Positions 34,160 to 43,971 of a stretch of DNA of 64,000 nt are shown in pieces (position 1 is the stretch's first letter; the number at the start of each line of letters is the position of its first letter). The position numbers were made by a program, and so were the translations under genes. Source of the stretch: Polyangia bacterium (GTDB taxonomy: Bacteria > Myxococcota_A > Polyangia > Nannocystales > Nannocystaceae). The notes beneath the pieces were generated by a model, which saw nothing but the letters and a program-made list of their open reading frames with translations, did no database searches and had not been told where the DNA came from. The stretch covers positions 1-64,000 of the forward strand of contig JAUIKS010000012.1 of assembly GCA_030430565.1 (NCBI GenBank). Direction: 5' to 3'.

Positions 34160-36166
34160 CTACTCCCAGCCCATGAGCGCCGGCAGGCGGTGCACCGGAG
34201 GCGCGCCGTGGGCGAGCGCCTCGCCGTGGAAGGTGTGCAGGTCGAGCGGCGCGCCGGCAGCTTTCGCGCGGGCCTCGGCCTGCTCGCGCAGCGCGAACCA
34301 GGCGGTCGCGCCGACGAAGTACGTGCTCAGCTGGGTCGAGACCAGCTGCGCGCGCACCCACTTCGCGCGGGCCTCCCCCTCCTCCTGGTACGAGCGCTCC
34401 ACCATCAGGCGAACGGCTGCCTCTTCGTCCATGTCCCCCGCGTGGATCTCGTTGTCGAGGATCGCGTTCGTGACCGTTCGCAAGTAGAACTTTTGGCCAT
34501 GTAGCTCGATGGCCTTGGCCCGCAGCGCCGAATCCGTCTGTACGCGCCACAGCCCCTTCGAGACGCCGCGCGGGCGGCGTGCGCCCTCGGCCGGCCCCGC
34601 CCCGGCGTAGCCGGCCTCGACCATCAAGCGCTCGGTGTAGACCGCCCAGCCCTCGACGAACGCGCCGTTGCCGAGCACCCGCCGCAGCCGCGAGGGCTCG
34701 CGCTTGCCGTGATAGAGCTGCACGAAGTGCCCGGGGATCGCCTCGTGGATCGAGAGGATCTCGAGCATGAAGGTGTTGTACTCGCGCAGGAACGACTCGC
34801 GGCGCCGCTCACTCCAGTCCTCGGGGACAGGCTGCACGAGGTAGAAGCTCGGCAGGCCCGGCTTCTGGGCGTCGAGCGGGCCCGGCGAGGCGAGGCCGGC
34901 GATCGCGTAGCCGCGCGCGTGCGGCGGCGTCCAGATGACCTCGAGGACCTCTTCGGGATCGAGCGGGACCAGCCGCTTCTCAGCGACGAAGGCGCTCAGC
35001 CGCGCAAGGTTGGCCGCGCAGGCGTCGCGCAGCGTCTCGGCGGGGGGGTGATCATCGGCCAGCGCCGCGAGCACGTCCTTGACGATCTGGGTGTCGAGCG
35101 TGTCCTGGTCGCCGCGGGCGCGCGCGAGGAATTTTTTCAGCGCGCCCTCGCCGAACAGCGGCGCGTACAGCTCGCGCGCGAGCGCGGCCATGCGCGCGCG
35201 CACGCGCACGTGCTCAGCCCGGGCCCGCGACACGACCTCATCAGCGGACATATCGGTGTGCAGCGTGAGCCGCAGGCGCTGATCAAAGCGCTCAGGGCCG
35301 AGGCGCCACCGCCCGCGCGCGACCGGCAAGATCGTCTCCTTCAGCGTCTTCTGCATGCCCTCCAGGGCGGCGATCGCCGGCGGCGAGGCGCTCGCGATCC
35401 GCCGCTGCACCGCTGGCGAGGCGGTCTTTACGCGCTCGGGGATCTCGGTCTTGACCAGCGCGATCACGCCGTCGAGCTGCCCGGCGGCGACGCGCGCGTG
35501 GGGCTGAAAGACCTCCTCGTGCGGCTGCAGGTTGGCGAGCGCCTGGTCGACGTAGGCGGGCAGCTGCTCGAGGCGCGCGGCGAGGTTGTTGGCGCGCTCC
35601 TCGAGCGGCGCGAACTCGCGGCTGATCAGGTCGTCCAGGCCGGAGCCGACGGTCCCCGTGTAGAGGAACGGGTTGGTCTTGTGCGCGCGCTCGACCTCGA
35701 GGCTGAAGCGCCAGCCCGCGAGCTCGTTCGCGACGAGGTCGAGCTCGAGCGCCGCGTCGGCGTCGAGCTCGGCGCGCGGGATCGCGGCGGCCTCACGCTC
35801 CATCGACTCGACGAAGGCGAGCTCGTCCTGTCGGCCCGCGCTCGAGGCGTCGGGCCATCGGTCGTCGTGCTCGTGCGCGCCCGAGGCCGTCGCGGAGACC
35901 GGGGCGCGCGCGAAGTAGCCGTCGAGCAGCGCCTCGCCGAGCGCGGAGACCCGCGCGTTCGCGTCGATCGCCGGCGCCTCACCGGCGGATCCAGAAGAGC
36001 TGTCGACCGGCGGCGTGGTGTCACCCGACTCGCTCCGACACGACAGCGTCGTCGCGCCGACGAGCGTGGCGGTCGCGAGCGCGACGACGGCGAGCAGCCC
36101 GCGGCGTATGTGCGGTCTCGCGGAGCTGATGGAACTAGCGCGCATCGGGTCGTGGACGGCTCGCAT
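34160..36166 (-). CDS. DUF885-family metallopeptidase-like lipoprotein
   Basis: From ATG 36166 this gives 668 residues; ATG 36145 and 36202 are alternatives. A signal peptide leads to a lipobox-like Thr-Leu-Ser-Cys. The long all-helical domain carries His-Glu-Ala-Ile-Pro-Gly-His-Phe-Val-Gln (zinc-binding HEXXH-like motif in this family) and Gly-Trp-Ala-Val-Tyr-Thr-Glu, both hallmarks of DUF885, which resembles carboxypeptidases of clan MA. It would be a periplasmic or surface peptidase. It ends just before the hybrid kinase operon region and is transcribed the same way. Confidence 0.85.
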   Translation of the reverse strand: MRAVHDPMRASSISSARPHIRRGLLAVVALATATLVGATTLSCRSESGDTTPPVDSSSGSAGEAPAIDANARVSALGEALLDGYFARAPVSATASGAHEHDDRWPDASSAGRQDELAFVESMEREAAAIPRAELDADAALELDLVANELAGWRFSLEVERAHKTNPFLYTGTVGSGLDDLISREFAPLEERANNLAARLEQLPAYVDQALANLQPHEEVFQPHARVAAGQLDGVIALVKTEIPERVKTASPAVQRRIASASPPAIAALEGMQKTLKETILPVARGRWRLGPERFDQRLRLTLHTDMSADEVVSRARAEHVRVRARMAALARELYAPLFGEGALKKFLARARGDQDTLDTQIVKDVLAALADDHPPAETLRDACAANLARLSAFVAEKRLVPLDPEEVLEVIWTPPHARGYAIAGLASPGPLDAQKPGLPSFYLVQPVPEDWSERRRESFLREYNTFMLEILSIHEAIPGHFVQLYHGKREPSRLRRVLGNGAFVEGWAVYTERLMVEAGYAGAGPAEGARRPRGVSKGLWRVQTDSALRAKAIELHGQKFYLRTVTNAILDNEIHAGDMDEEAAVRLMVERSYQEEGEARAKWVRAQLVSTQLSTYFVGATAWFALREQAEARAKAAGAPLDLHTFHGEALAHGAPPVHRLPALMGWE

Positions 36167-36220
36167 CGCGTTCACCCGTATCACAGCGCCGCCCGGCGAC
36201 ACAGCGGATTTGACGAGCCC

Positions 36221-39200
36221 CTACGCGGGCGCGCGGTAGATCGAGGGCAGCTCGACCGTGAAGCGCGAGCCGACGCCGGGCTCGCTCTCGACCGCGACGC
36301 GCCCGCCGAGCAGGCGCGCGAGGTGGCGAACGATCGCCAGCCCGAGGCCCGTGCCGCCGACCTGTCGCGTCGACGAGTCATCGACCTGCGTGAACGCGTC
36401 GAAGATGTGTGAGCGCTGCTCGCGGCTCATCCCGATGCCGGTGTCGGCGACTTCGAAGCGGATCCAGCGGCGCAGCTCGGGGTTGTCGCTGCGCCAGGTC
36501 GACGGCGGATCCGTCGCCTCGTCCTCGGGAGGGGAGAACTCCGAGACCGTGAGCGTGACCGTCCCCTCGCGCGTGAACTTCGTCGCGTTGTGCAGCAGGT
36601 TGTAGAGGATCTGCCGCAGCTTAACCGGGTCGCTGATCATCCGGCCGAGCTGCTCGTGACCGCGGCACACGAGCGTGTTGCCGTTGCGCGCGGCGGCGGG
36701 GTGGAGCGTCGCGCGGATCTCGTCGATCAGCGCGGCGACCACGAAGGGCTGCGGCGTGATCTTGATCTTGCCGGACTCGATCCGCGCGACGTCGAGGATG
36801 TCGCTGATCAGCGCGAGCAGATGGTTCCCGGCCTGCTGGATGCGGGTGAGGTCCTCGAGCATCTCCTGGGCGCCCGACTCGACCGCGACCTCGTGCAGCA
36901 GCGCGCTGTAGCCGAGGATCGCGTTCATCGGCGTGCGCAGCTCGTGGCTCATGTTGGCGAGGAAGCGGCTCTTGGCGATGTTCGCGGCCTCCGCCCGCGA
37001 GCGCGCCTCCTCGAGCTGGCTGTAGTAGATGGCGTGCTCGATCGCGATCGCGGCCTGGGTCGCGAGCACGCCCATGAGCTCGAGCCGACGTCGGGTGAAC
37101 GCGCCGGCGGTCAGGTTGTTCTCGAGGTAGAGCGCGCCGATCAGGTTGCCCTTGTGCGTCAGCGGCGTGCACAGCACCGAGCGCGGCTTGTGCGTACGGA
37201 CGTAGGCGTCCCCGGCGAGGCGCGCGTCGCCGGTGGCGTCGTCGAGCACCAGCGGCGCGCGCGTGCGCGTGACCAGGTGGACGAGCGCCGGCGGAACGTC
37301 GACGCCGCTGTCGACGGCGCGCGGCGGCTTGATCGCGCGGCTCCCCGATCGCGTCGACATCTCCAAGCGCGCGTAGAGGGCCTTGCCGCGCGACAGCAGC
37401 AGGACGCCGCGCTCGGCGCCCGCGTTCTCGACCGCGATGCGGACGAGCTTCTCGAGCAGCCGGTCGAGCTCCATCTCGGTGGCGAAGGCCTCGGTGAGCT
37501 TGAGGACGCTGCCGAAGTCGAGCGCCTGCCCGTGGTTGCCCCGGCTCGTCCCGCTGTGGGAGCCGGTGTGCTGCGTGCCTTCGTCGTGGGCCGTCTGCGT
37601 GACGCCGCGCGCCGTGGTCGCGCTGTCGATCGGCGCGCGGCGGCGCGTCGCCACGAGCTGCGGGAACCTGCGCTCGAGCAGGCGGAGCTTGGCGAGCGCG
37701 CCCCAGCGCTCGTAGCTCATGCGCGCGCGTCTCAGGTACGAGATCGCGATCTCCTCGAGCCCGCCGGCGTAGAAGTACCGTCCCGCGCGCTCCTGCGCGA
37801 TCGCGAGGAGGTGCGTCAGGCCGCTCTCGCGCAGCTGCTTGACCGCGTCCTCGTAGCGGCGGATCGCCACGTGATCGTCACGGCGGTGACGCGCGATCTC
37901 TGCCTCGAGGAGCAGGTACGAGCCGCGGTAGTTCGCGGGCGCGTCGTCGGCCCAGCCGCGCAGCTCGCGGGCCCAGCCGCGCAGCCGCGCGAGCCCGCGG
38001 AGCCGCCGCGCCGCGCCCCAGCGCGTGAGCGACTCGCTGAGCGCGAGCCCGTGCAGCAGCCGCAGGTACGCGAGCAGCGGCGTCATCGCGAGCACGCGCC
38101 CCGCCTCGGCGTCGGCGGCGTCGGCGGTCTGCAGCGCCTCGCCGTAGCGCCCGTGCAGCAGCAGCAGCTCGACCTTGAAGACGCGGTAGGAGACGCGGAG
38201 CTGCGGGCTCGGGCGCGAGCGCAGCTGGATCCAGATCGCGCGCTCGTCGAAGCCGTCGGCGTCCATGCGGTGCGGCGCCTCGGTCTGCCCGCGCAGCGCG
38301 AGGACGCGCTGGCGGTTGAGCGCGCACCAAGTCACGCCCTCCTCGTGCTGTGTGCTCACGGCGTAGCGTCGACACGTCTCGAGCTGCTCGAGCAGCTCGT
38401 CGAGCGGGCAGCCCGCCGCCATCGCGTTGAGGACCCGGATCATGCGCGCCCACGAGGTCGTGGTCTGGTCGCCCGACTCGACCCCGGCCTCGATCGCCTC
38501 GAGCAGGTACGGATCGCCCCGCGTGAACGGGTAGAAGCGGTGCTGGATCGCCGCGGCGTAGTTCAGCTTCACCGAGCACTCGACGCCGCGATCGGGGTAG
38601 CGCTCGAGCATCTCCAGCGCGAGCTCGCCGTAGACGCGCAGCGGCTCGCTCGAGCCGCGCATCTGGCTCTCGATCAGCGCGTAGGTCAAGAAGCTCTGGG
38701 CCGAGAGCGCGCTGTTGCCGTGGCGCGCCGTCACGGAGAAGGCGCGCAGCCCGGCGGTCGCGACCAGCAGCTGGCGGTCGGCGTACGACGTGGTCGTAAG
38801 GTCATATAGAATCCGGAGCAGCTCGATCACCCTCGGGTCGCGGACCTCTGGGTGCTCCGCGAGCGCGCGCGTCGACTTCCTGCCGAGGGCCCGGCGCGCG
38901 CGCGCGAGCTCGAGCAGCACGTGGCGCGGCTTCGGGTCGGGCGCGAGGCGGACGCGGAGCCGCTCGAGCGCGCTCAGGAGCACGTCGCGCGCCTCCTCGG
39001 TGCGCCCGACGTGCAGCAGGATCGTCGCCTTGCGCCGGTACGCCTGGGCGCGCTCGAGCTCGGTGTACGCGCGCGCCATCAGCGTCTCGAACAGCGCGTC
39101 GGCGGCGTCGTAGTCGTGCTCGAGCAGCGCGCTCTCGAGCGCCGCGAGGTGCAGGTTGAAGCTCTGCTTGTGGTTGGTCTCCCACGCCGACGACGGCATC

Positions 39201-41488
39201 ACGCGCACGCCGGCCTTGAAGTAGCCGGCGGCCTGTTCGAAGGCGGCGATCGAGCGCGCGCGTCCGCCGGCCAGCGCGTAGAGCCAGGTGATCTCGAGGC
39301 GCGCCTCGTGCTCGAGGACCCTGGGGAGCCCTCGGCTCAGGTGCCCGAGCAGGACGAACAGGTCCCCGTGCTCCTCGTCGCCTCGGGCCCAGCGATCGAG
39401 CAGGCGCGCGCCGATCGCGAAGTGCAGCTCCTCGCGCCGCGTCGCGTCGAGATCCCACGTCGTCGCCCCGCGCACGCGCTCGTGGAGGAAGCGCATCCCC
39501 TCGGGCTCCTCGATCACGAGCCCGACCCTCGCGGCCTCGGTCAGCGCCGCGCGGGCGAGCGCGACGCCCTCGCCGGTGACCGCCGCGACGGTCTCGACGT
39601 CAAAGCGCGCGCCGACGCAGGCCGCCGCCTGCAGGATGCTCAGCGACGCGGGCGAGAGCGCGTTGACCCGCGCGGCCAGGAGCTCCGCGACGTTGTCGGT
39701 GATCGGCGTGGCCTCCGCGCGCTCGAGGTCCCAGACCCAGCGGACGGCGGCGGGGTCGAAGCGCAGCAGGCCTTCGTCGTGCAGCCGCCGCAGGAGCGCG
39801 CGGACGAACATCGGCGAGCCGCGGGTCTTGTGCCACACGAGCTCGGCGAGCGGGGCGGTCTCCTCGGGCGGCCGCGCGAGCGCGTCGGACAGCCACTCGT
39901 TGACCTCCGGGGTCGTGAGCGGGCGCAGCTCGATCGCGGTCACAGGGAAGCCCGCGCGCTCCAGCGGGGCGCGCAGCGGCGCGGTCGCGTCGTCGTCGCC
40001 CTCGGTCGCCGCGATGATCAGCAGCGGGCAGGCCGCGAGCTCGAGCAGCGCGGCCGCGAGCAGCGCGCGGGCGCGGGCGCTCGCGCGCTGAAGGTCATCG
40101 AGCGCGAGCGCGACGAGCTGGCCGCCGCCGGTGAGCGCCTGCAGGAGGTCCACGAGCTCGTGCTGAAGGGCGCTCTGGATGAGCGCGCGGCCGACCGGGG
40201 CGGGGTCGTCCTCGCCCGTGTCAAAGATGTGCCGAAGACCAGGTATCGCGCGCGCGAGGATCGACGAGCGCGAGCGGCGACCCGCGAACAGCCGGGCGCG
40301 CACGCTCTCGATCTCTCGCTCCGATCCCGCGAGCAGGCGCTCGGCGAGCTGGGCGAGCGCCGGGAAGAGGCCCTCGCGCGGCGTCTCGGCGCCCGCGCGC
40401 GCGTCGAAGCCGCCGCTCCCCGTCAGCGCGCCCGCGCTCGCCAGCTCGCCCATGGCGTGGGCGAGCAGGCTCGACTTGCCCACGCCCTCGGGGCCGCGCA
40501 CGAGCACGAGCTGCGCGTGTCCCTGCTCGGCGAGCGCGCGCGCCCGCGCGAGCGCGTCCAGCTCACGCGCGCGCCCGTAGAGTCGACCGCCGAGCTTGAG
40601 CTGACTCGAGACGTCACGCTCCCCGGGCCGAAAGCTCGGCGGCGGACGTCCGCGCAGCAGCGACTCGCGACAGCGCTCGAGATCCATGAGCAGCCCGTGG
40701 GCGCTCTGGTAGCGCTGGTCGGGTGACTTCTCGAGCAGCTTCATGATCACGCCGGACAGCGCGGGCGCGACGGACCCGTCGAGCTCGAGCGGCGCGGGCG
40801 GTCGGCGAGCGATGTGCGCGTGGATCAGCTCGAGCGAGTCGTCGGCCGCGAAGGGGAGGCGCCCGGTCAGCATCTCGTAGAGCGAGACGCCGAGCGAGTA
40901 GAGGTCCGTGCGCTGATCGACCGGCTGATTCGTGCGCCCGGTCTGCTCGGGGGAGATGTACGCGAGCGTGCCCTCGAGGACCGCCTGCGGCCGCGCCTCG
41001 ACCTCCGCGCGACGTGACATCTTCGCCGCGAGGCCGAAGTCGATCAGCTCGACGTGCAGCGCCGGGTCGACGAGGATGTTGTGGGGGTTGATGTCGCGGT
41101 GGATGACGCCGCGCTCGTGCATGTTGCCCAGCGCGCGCGCGAGCTGGATCGCGATCGTGATGAACTCGATCGGCGAGAGCCGCCGCCGCGCGAGTCGTCG
41201 CGCGAGCGTCTCGCCGCCGCTGTCCTCGAGCACGAGCGAGAGCACGCCGTCCTGCTCCAGCAGCTCCCGCACGCGCACCACGCCGGGGATCCGCCCGAGC
41301 GTCTTGATGATCTCGTGCTCCCGACGGAGTCGCTCGCTGTCGCGGGCCGTGCCGGCGTCGGGCTTGAGGCTCTTGAGCACGACCCACGTGCCGTCGCGCT
41401 CGTCGCGGGCGCGGTGCAGAATAAACACCGAGCCCTCGAACAGCTCATCCTCGATCGAGTAGTAAGCGTACGCGACCACGTGCACCAT
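36221..41488 (-). CDS. Hybrid Ser/Thr kinase-AAA ATPase-GAF-histidine kinase (HstK type)
   Basis: This 1755-residue protein combines two kinase chemistries. Residues 1-275 are a serine/threonine kinase (Leu-Lys-Ser-Leu lysine, His-Arg-Asp-Ile-Asn-Pro-His-Asn, Ile-Asp-Phe-Gly-Leu-Ala, Ile-Ser-Pro-Glu-Gln). Residues about 305-560 are a NACHT/AAA-like ATPase (Walker A Gly-Pro-Glu-Gly-Val-Gly-Lys-Ser-Ser, Walker B Leu-Ala-Leu-Asp-Asp-Leu). Residues about 640-1250 are helical TPR-like repeats, about 1285-1440 a GAF domain, about 1490 the HisKA box (Met-Ser-His-Glu-Leu-Arg-Thr-Pro) and about 1580-1750 the HATPase (Asn-Ala-Thr-Lys-Phe, Asp-Thr-Gly-Ile-Gly, Gly-Gly-Thr-Gly-Leu-Gly-Leu). No receiver domain or membrane segment is seen; the cognate response regulator is not nearby. 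This architecture is known from cyanobacteria and myxobacteria. Confidence 0.93.
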   Translation of the reverse strand: MVHVVAYAYYSIEDELFEGSVFILHRARDERDGTWVVLKSLKPDAGTARDSERLRREHEIIKTLGRIPGVVRVRELLEQDGVLSLVLEDSGGETLARRLARRRLSPIEFITIAIQLARALGNMHERGVIHRDINPHNILVDPALHVELIDFGLAAKMSRRAEVEARPQAVLEGTLAYISPEQTGRTNQPVDQRTDLYSLGVSLYEMLTGRLPFAADDSLELIHAHIARRPPAPLELDGSVAPALSGVIMKLLEKSPDQRYQSAHGLLMDLERCRESLLRGRPPPSFRPGERDVSSQLKLGGRLYGRARELDALARARALAEQGHAQLVLVRGPEGVGKSSLLAHAMGELASAGALTGSGGFDARAGAETPREGLFPALAQLAERLLAGSEREIESVRARLFAGRRSRSSILARAIPGLRHIFDTGEDDPAPVGRALIQSALQHELVDLLQALTGGGQLVALALDDLQRASARARALLAAALLELAACPLLIIAATEGDDDATAPLRAPLERAGFPVTAIELRPLTTPEVNEWLSDALARPPEETAPLAELVWHKTRGSPMFVRALLRRLHDEGLLRFDPAAVRWVWDLERAEATPITDNVAELLAARVNALSPASLSILQAAACVGARFDVETVAAVTGEGVALARAALTEAARVGLVIEEPEGMRFLHERVRGATTWDLDATRREELHFAIGARLLDRWARGDEEHGDLFVLLGHLSRGLPRVLEHEARLEITWLYALAGGRARSIAAFEQAAGYFKAGVRVMPSSAWETNHKQSFNLHLAALESALLEHDYDAADALFETLMARAYTELERAQAYRRKATILLHVGRTEEARDVLLSALERLRVRLAPDPKPRHVLLELARARRALGRKSTRALAEHPEVRDPRVIELLRILYDLTTTSYADRQLLVATAGLRAFSVTARHGNSALSAQSFLTYALIESQMRGSSEPLRVYGELALEMLERYPDRGVECSVKLNYAAAIQHRFYPFTRGDPYLLEAIEAGVESGDQTTTSWARMIRVLNAMAAGCPLDELLEQLETCRRYAVSTQHEEGVTWCALNRQRVLALRGQTEAPHRMDADGFDERAIWIQLRSRPSPQLRVSYRVFKVELLLLHGRYGEALQTADAADAEAGRVLAMTPLLAYLRLLHGLALSESLTRWGAARRLRGLARLRGWARELRGWADDAPANYRGSYLLLEAEIARHRRDDHVAIRRYEDAVKQLRESGLTHLLAIAQERAGRYFYAGGLEEIAISYLRRARMSYERWGALAKLRLLERRFPQLVATRRRAPIDSATTARGVTQTAHDEGTQHTGSHSGTSRGNHGQALDFGSVLKLTEAFATEMELDRLLEKLVRIAVENAGAERGVLLLSRGKALYARLEMSTRSGSRAIKPPRAVDSGVDVPPALVHLVTRTRAPLVLDDATGDARLAGDAYVRTHKPRSVLCTPLTHKGNLIGALYLENNLTAGAFTRRRLELMGVLATQAAIAIEHAIYYSQLEEARSRAEAANIAKSRFLANMSHELRTPMNAILGYSALLHEVAVESGAQEMLEDLTRIQQAGNHLLALISDILDVARIESGKIKITPQPFVVAALIDEIRATLHPAAARNGNTLVCRGHEQLGRMISDPVKLRQILYNLLHNATKFTREGTVTLTVSEFSPPEDEATDPPSTWRSDNPELRRWIRFEVADTGIGMSREQRSHIFDAFTQVDDSSTRQVGGTGLGLAIVRHLARLLGGRVAVESEPGVGSRFTVELPSIYRAPA

Positions 41489-41565
41489 CCCGACGCCGCG
41501 CGGCGTCAGGGCCCCTCATTACAGGTTTACCCGGCGCGGCCGCGGACGGGAACAGCCAGCGGCGC

Positions 41566-42447
41566 TCAAGCGGGTCCGAAGTGCTCCGTCACCAGCGCGT
41601 GCGTGTGCTCCGGGCGCTCGAGGTGAAGGAAGTGCCCAGCGTCCGGGAGCCGCTCGACGCGGCACGGGCCCGCGATCGAGTCCGCGGCCCTGTCGAAGAC
41701 CTCGACGCCGACGCAGCCATCGCGTGCGCCCGCGAGGATCAGCGTATTCGCCGAGACCGGCCCGAGGACCGTTCGCAGCGCGCGGGCGTAGGCCCGCGGG
41801 CCCAGGCGCCCAGGGAGCAGATGACGGTAGTACGAGAGCGCGGCCTCGACCGTCCCCGGGTGCCGGAGCGTGCGCTTGACCGAGGCGATGCGTCCTGGCG
41901 GCGCGCTCCAGCCAGGGCTCCAGTCGCGCCACAGGCGCTCGAGCAGCGCGAAGTCGTCGGCGCGAACGCGCGCGGCCGCGCCGGGGAGCTGAAAGTACGC
42001 CATGTACCAGCTGCGCCGCCGCTGCGCCCGGGTCGCGAACGCGCGGAGAAACGCGGGGATCGGCGGGATCGCGAGGGTCGCGATCCGCGGGAACATCTCC
42101 GGCGCGAGCGCGGCGGCGGTGTAGCTCGCAACGGCGCCCCAGTCGTGCCCGACGAGCGCGGCGCGGCGATGACCGAGCGCTCGAACCAGCCCGATCACGT
42201 CGCGGCCCAGCGCGAGCACGTCGTAGGCGCCGTCTGGCGCGAGGTCCGTCGCGCCGTACCCACGCGTGTTCGGGGCGATCGCGGTGTAGCCTGCAGACGC
42301 GAGCGCCCGCGCGAGCCCAAGCATCGAGCCGCGATCATCGGGGAAGCCGTGCAGCAGCAGCGCGAGCGGGCCTCCCTCGCCGACCTGAAGGCACGCGAAG
42401 CGCAGCCCGTCCGCAGTCTCGATCGTGCGTTCGCGCTCGAGCGTCAC
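41566..42447 (-). CDS. Alpha/beta hydrolase, epoxide hydrolase-like
   Basis: This 293-residue cytosolic enzyme has His-Gly-Phe-Pro-Asp-Asp near residue 34, the nucleophile elbow Val-Gly-His-Asp-Trp-Gly-Ala with an aspartate nucleophile, and Pro-Asp-Ala-Gly-His-Phe-Leu for the catalytic histidine. An Asp nucleophile with Gly-His-Asp-Trp-Gly is typical of soluble epoxide hydrolases and haloalkane dehalogenases; the cap domain with Tyr-Met-Ala-Tyr-Phe-Gln-Leu-Pro-Gly fits the former. The substrate is unknown. Confidence 0.87.
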   Translation of the reverse strand: MTLERERTIETADGLRFACLQVGEGGPLALLLHGFPDDRGSMLGLARALASAGYTAIAPNTRGYGATDLAPDGAYDVLALGRDVIGLVRALGHRRAALVGHDWGAVASYTAAALAPEMFPRIATLAIPPIPAFLRAFATRAQRRRSWYMAYFQLPGAAARVRADDFALLERLWRDWSPGWSAPPGRIASVKRTLRHPGTVEAALSYYRHLLPGRLGPRAYARALRTVLGPVSANTLILAGARDGCVGVEVFDRAADSIAGPCRVERLPDAGHFLHLERPEHTHALVTEHFGPA

Positions 42448-42478
42448 GGCAGCGTCGTATCACCGCGCCCGCGCGCTG

Positions 42479-43723
42479 TCACGGCCCGGCCGCCACGGTG
42501 TTGCTGCGCGTCGTGGCGCGGGTGGAGTAGGCCCGCTCGGCGCCTTCAGGGTCGCCCAACAACACGACGGCCGAGCACGTCCCCGTGAGCCCGCTGCGGA
42601 TCTTCTTCATCGCCTTGCGCACGCACTGCTGGGTCCTTCGGTCCCCGCCGCTGAACACGATCTCCCGCGTCGACCTGGGCGTGAAGGTCCACGACACCGG
42701 GGCGACGCCGCCGCCCGGGGCGCAGGCGTCGAGCGCTCGCTTCTGGCGCGCCAGCGTCTCGGTGACCTCGGCGAGCGCCCACGGCCCCTGCGTCGGCAGG
42801 CGGCAGGACAGCTCCTTGAGCGTGAGCTCGTTGATCGTGATCGACGGGACGCTCGAGGTCAGCGAGATCACGAGCCCCTGACCGTCGCTGGAGGCGCGCT
42901 CGCGGTCGAGGGTGCGGACGGCGTAGCAGCCATCGTCATGTCCGCTCGTACAGGCGCGTTGGAACAGCTGCCGCGCCTGCACGCGGCTCTGCGGCGCGCC
43001 GATCCCACGCAGCGTCGCGAGGCCGAGCTTCATGCAGCCCGTCGGCTCGCCGAGGTGACACGCGCTCTCGAACATCCGCGCCGCGCGGGCGTTCTGCGCC
43101 GGCTGCTGCCCGCGCTCGCGGTACAGCAGCTCGCCGCCGTTGAGGCAGCCGGTCGCGCTCTTCAGCGCGCAGGCCTGCTCGAACAGCGCGATCGCTTGGG
43201 TGTGGTCGCGCGCGCAGCCCTGGCCGCCGGCCGCCTGCATCCCCGCGTTGAAGCAGCTGCGAACGCTCCCCGCGGCGCAGCCGCGGTTGTAGAGCGCGTG
43301 CGCCCTGCTCAGGTCCCGGACCGCCGGATCGCCCCGCTCGCACAGCAGCCCGCCGGCGGTGCACGCCTCGCCCATCCCGGCGTTGCAGGCGCGTTCGTAG
43401 TAGCTGGCCGCGAGGGCAGGTGAGCGCTGGACCCCGGTCCCTTGGCGGTGCAGGTTGCCGAGCTCGAAGCAGCCCGCCGCGACGCTGTGGCGGCAGGCCT
43501 CCTCGAGGTAGACGGTCGCCTGCGGGTACTGTGCTCGCGCCACCGCGCTCATCCCCATCGACACGCACTGCGCGGCCGGGCAGGGCGGAGGGGGCTGGGG
43601 CGGAGGCTGGGGCGCGACCTGTTGATCACAGGCGGCTCCTGTCATCAGCGCGAGCGCGGCGGTGAAGCACGCCCCGCGCGTCGTCGTGCCTCGTCGCTCT
43701 CCTCCGCCCCTCGATCGCGCCAT
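42479..43723 (-). CDS. Sel1-repeat lipoprotein
   Basis: From ATG 43723 this gives 414 residues with lipobox Thr-Gly-Ala-Ala-Cys, a Pro/Gln-rich spacer, and six to seven Sel1-like repeats (about residues 60-270: Ala-x-x-Tyr-Glu-x-Ala-Cys-x-x-Gly-x-Gly-x-x-Cys-x-x-Gly patterns) with many cysteines. The C-terminal 130 residues are a beta-rich domain with Val-Ser-Trp-Thr-Phe-Thr-Pro and Cys-Val-Arg-Lys-Ala-Met, as in other myxobacterial surface proteins of unknown role. Sel1 repeats usually bind protein partners. The longer upstream frame to 44170 lacks support. Confidence 0.82.
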   Translation of the reverse strand: MARSRGGGERRGTTTRGACFTAALALMTGAACDQQVAPQPPPQPPPPCPAAQCVSMGMSAVARAQYPQATVYLEEACRHSVAAGCFELGNLHRQGTGVQRSPALAASYYERACNAGMGEACTAGGLLCERGDPAVRDLSRAHALYNRGCAAGSVRSCFNAGMQAAGGQGCARDHTQAIALFEQACALKSATGCLNGGELLYRERGQQPAQNARAARMFESACHLGEPTGCMKLGLATLRGIGAPQSRVQARQLFQRACTSGHDDGCYAVRTLDRERASSDGQGLVISLTSSVPSITINELTLKELSCRLPTQGPWALAEVTETLARQKRALDACAPGGGVAPVSWTFTPRSTREIVFSGGDRRTQQCVRKAMKKIRSGLTGTCSAVVLLGDPEGAERAYSTRATTRSNTVAAGP

Positions 43724-43971
43724 GCGATCAGGGATGCCGGAACCGATGAGGGCGGTCAACCGTCGGCATGTGGATACGGCGAGCTCGGCGACGGTGCACA
43801 TACACCCCCGCCGAAGGCCCAGGGTTCCGCAGACCGAGCGACGAGCGGAGCACGCCGGCCCGGCGTCCGCGTGTGGCGTTTCGGGGCGCGGGCGGGCGCT
43901 CGCGCGGCTTCTTCGCGATCTGCTCGCTGAGACAGCTAAGACAGAGCGACAGCCGCCCACCTGAGCGACCC

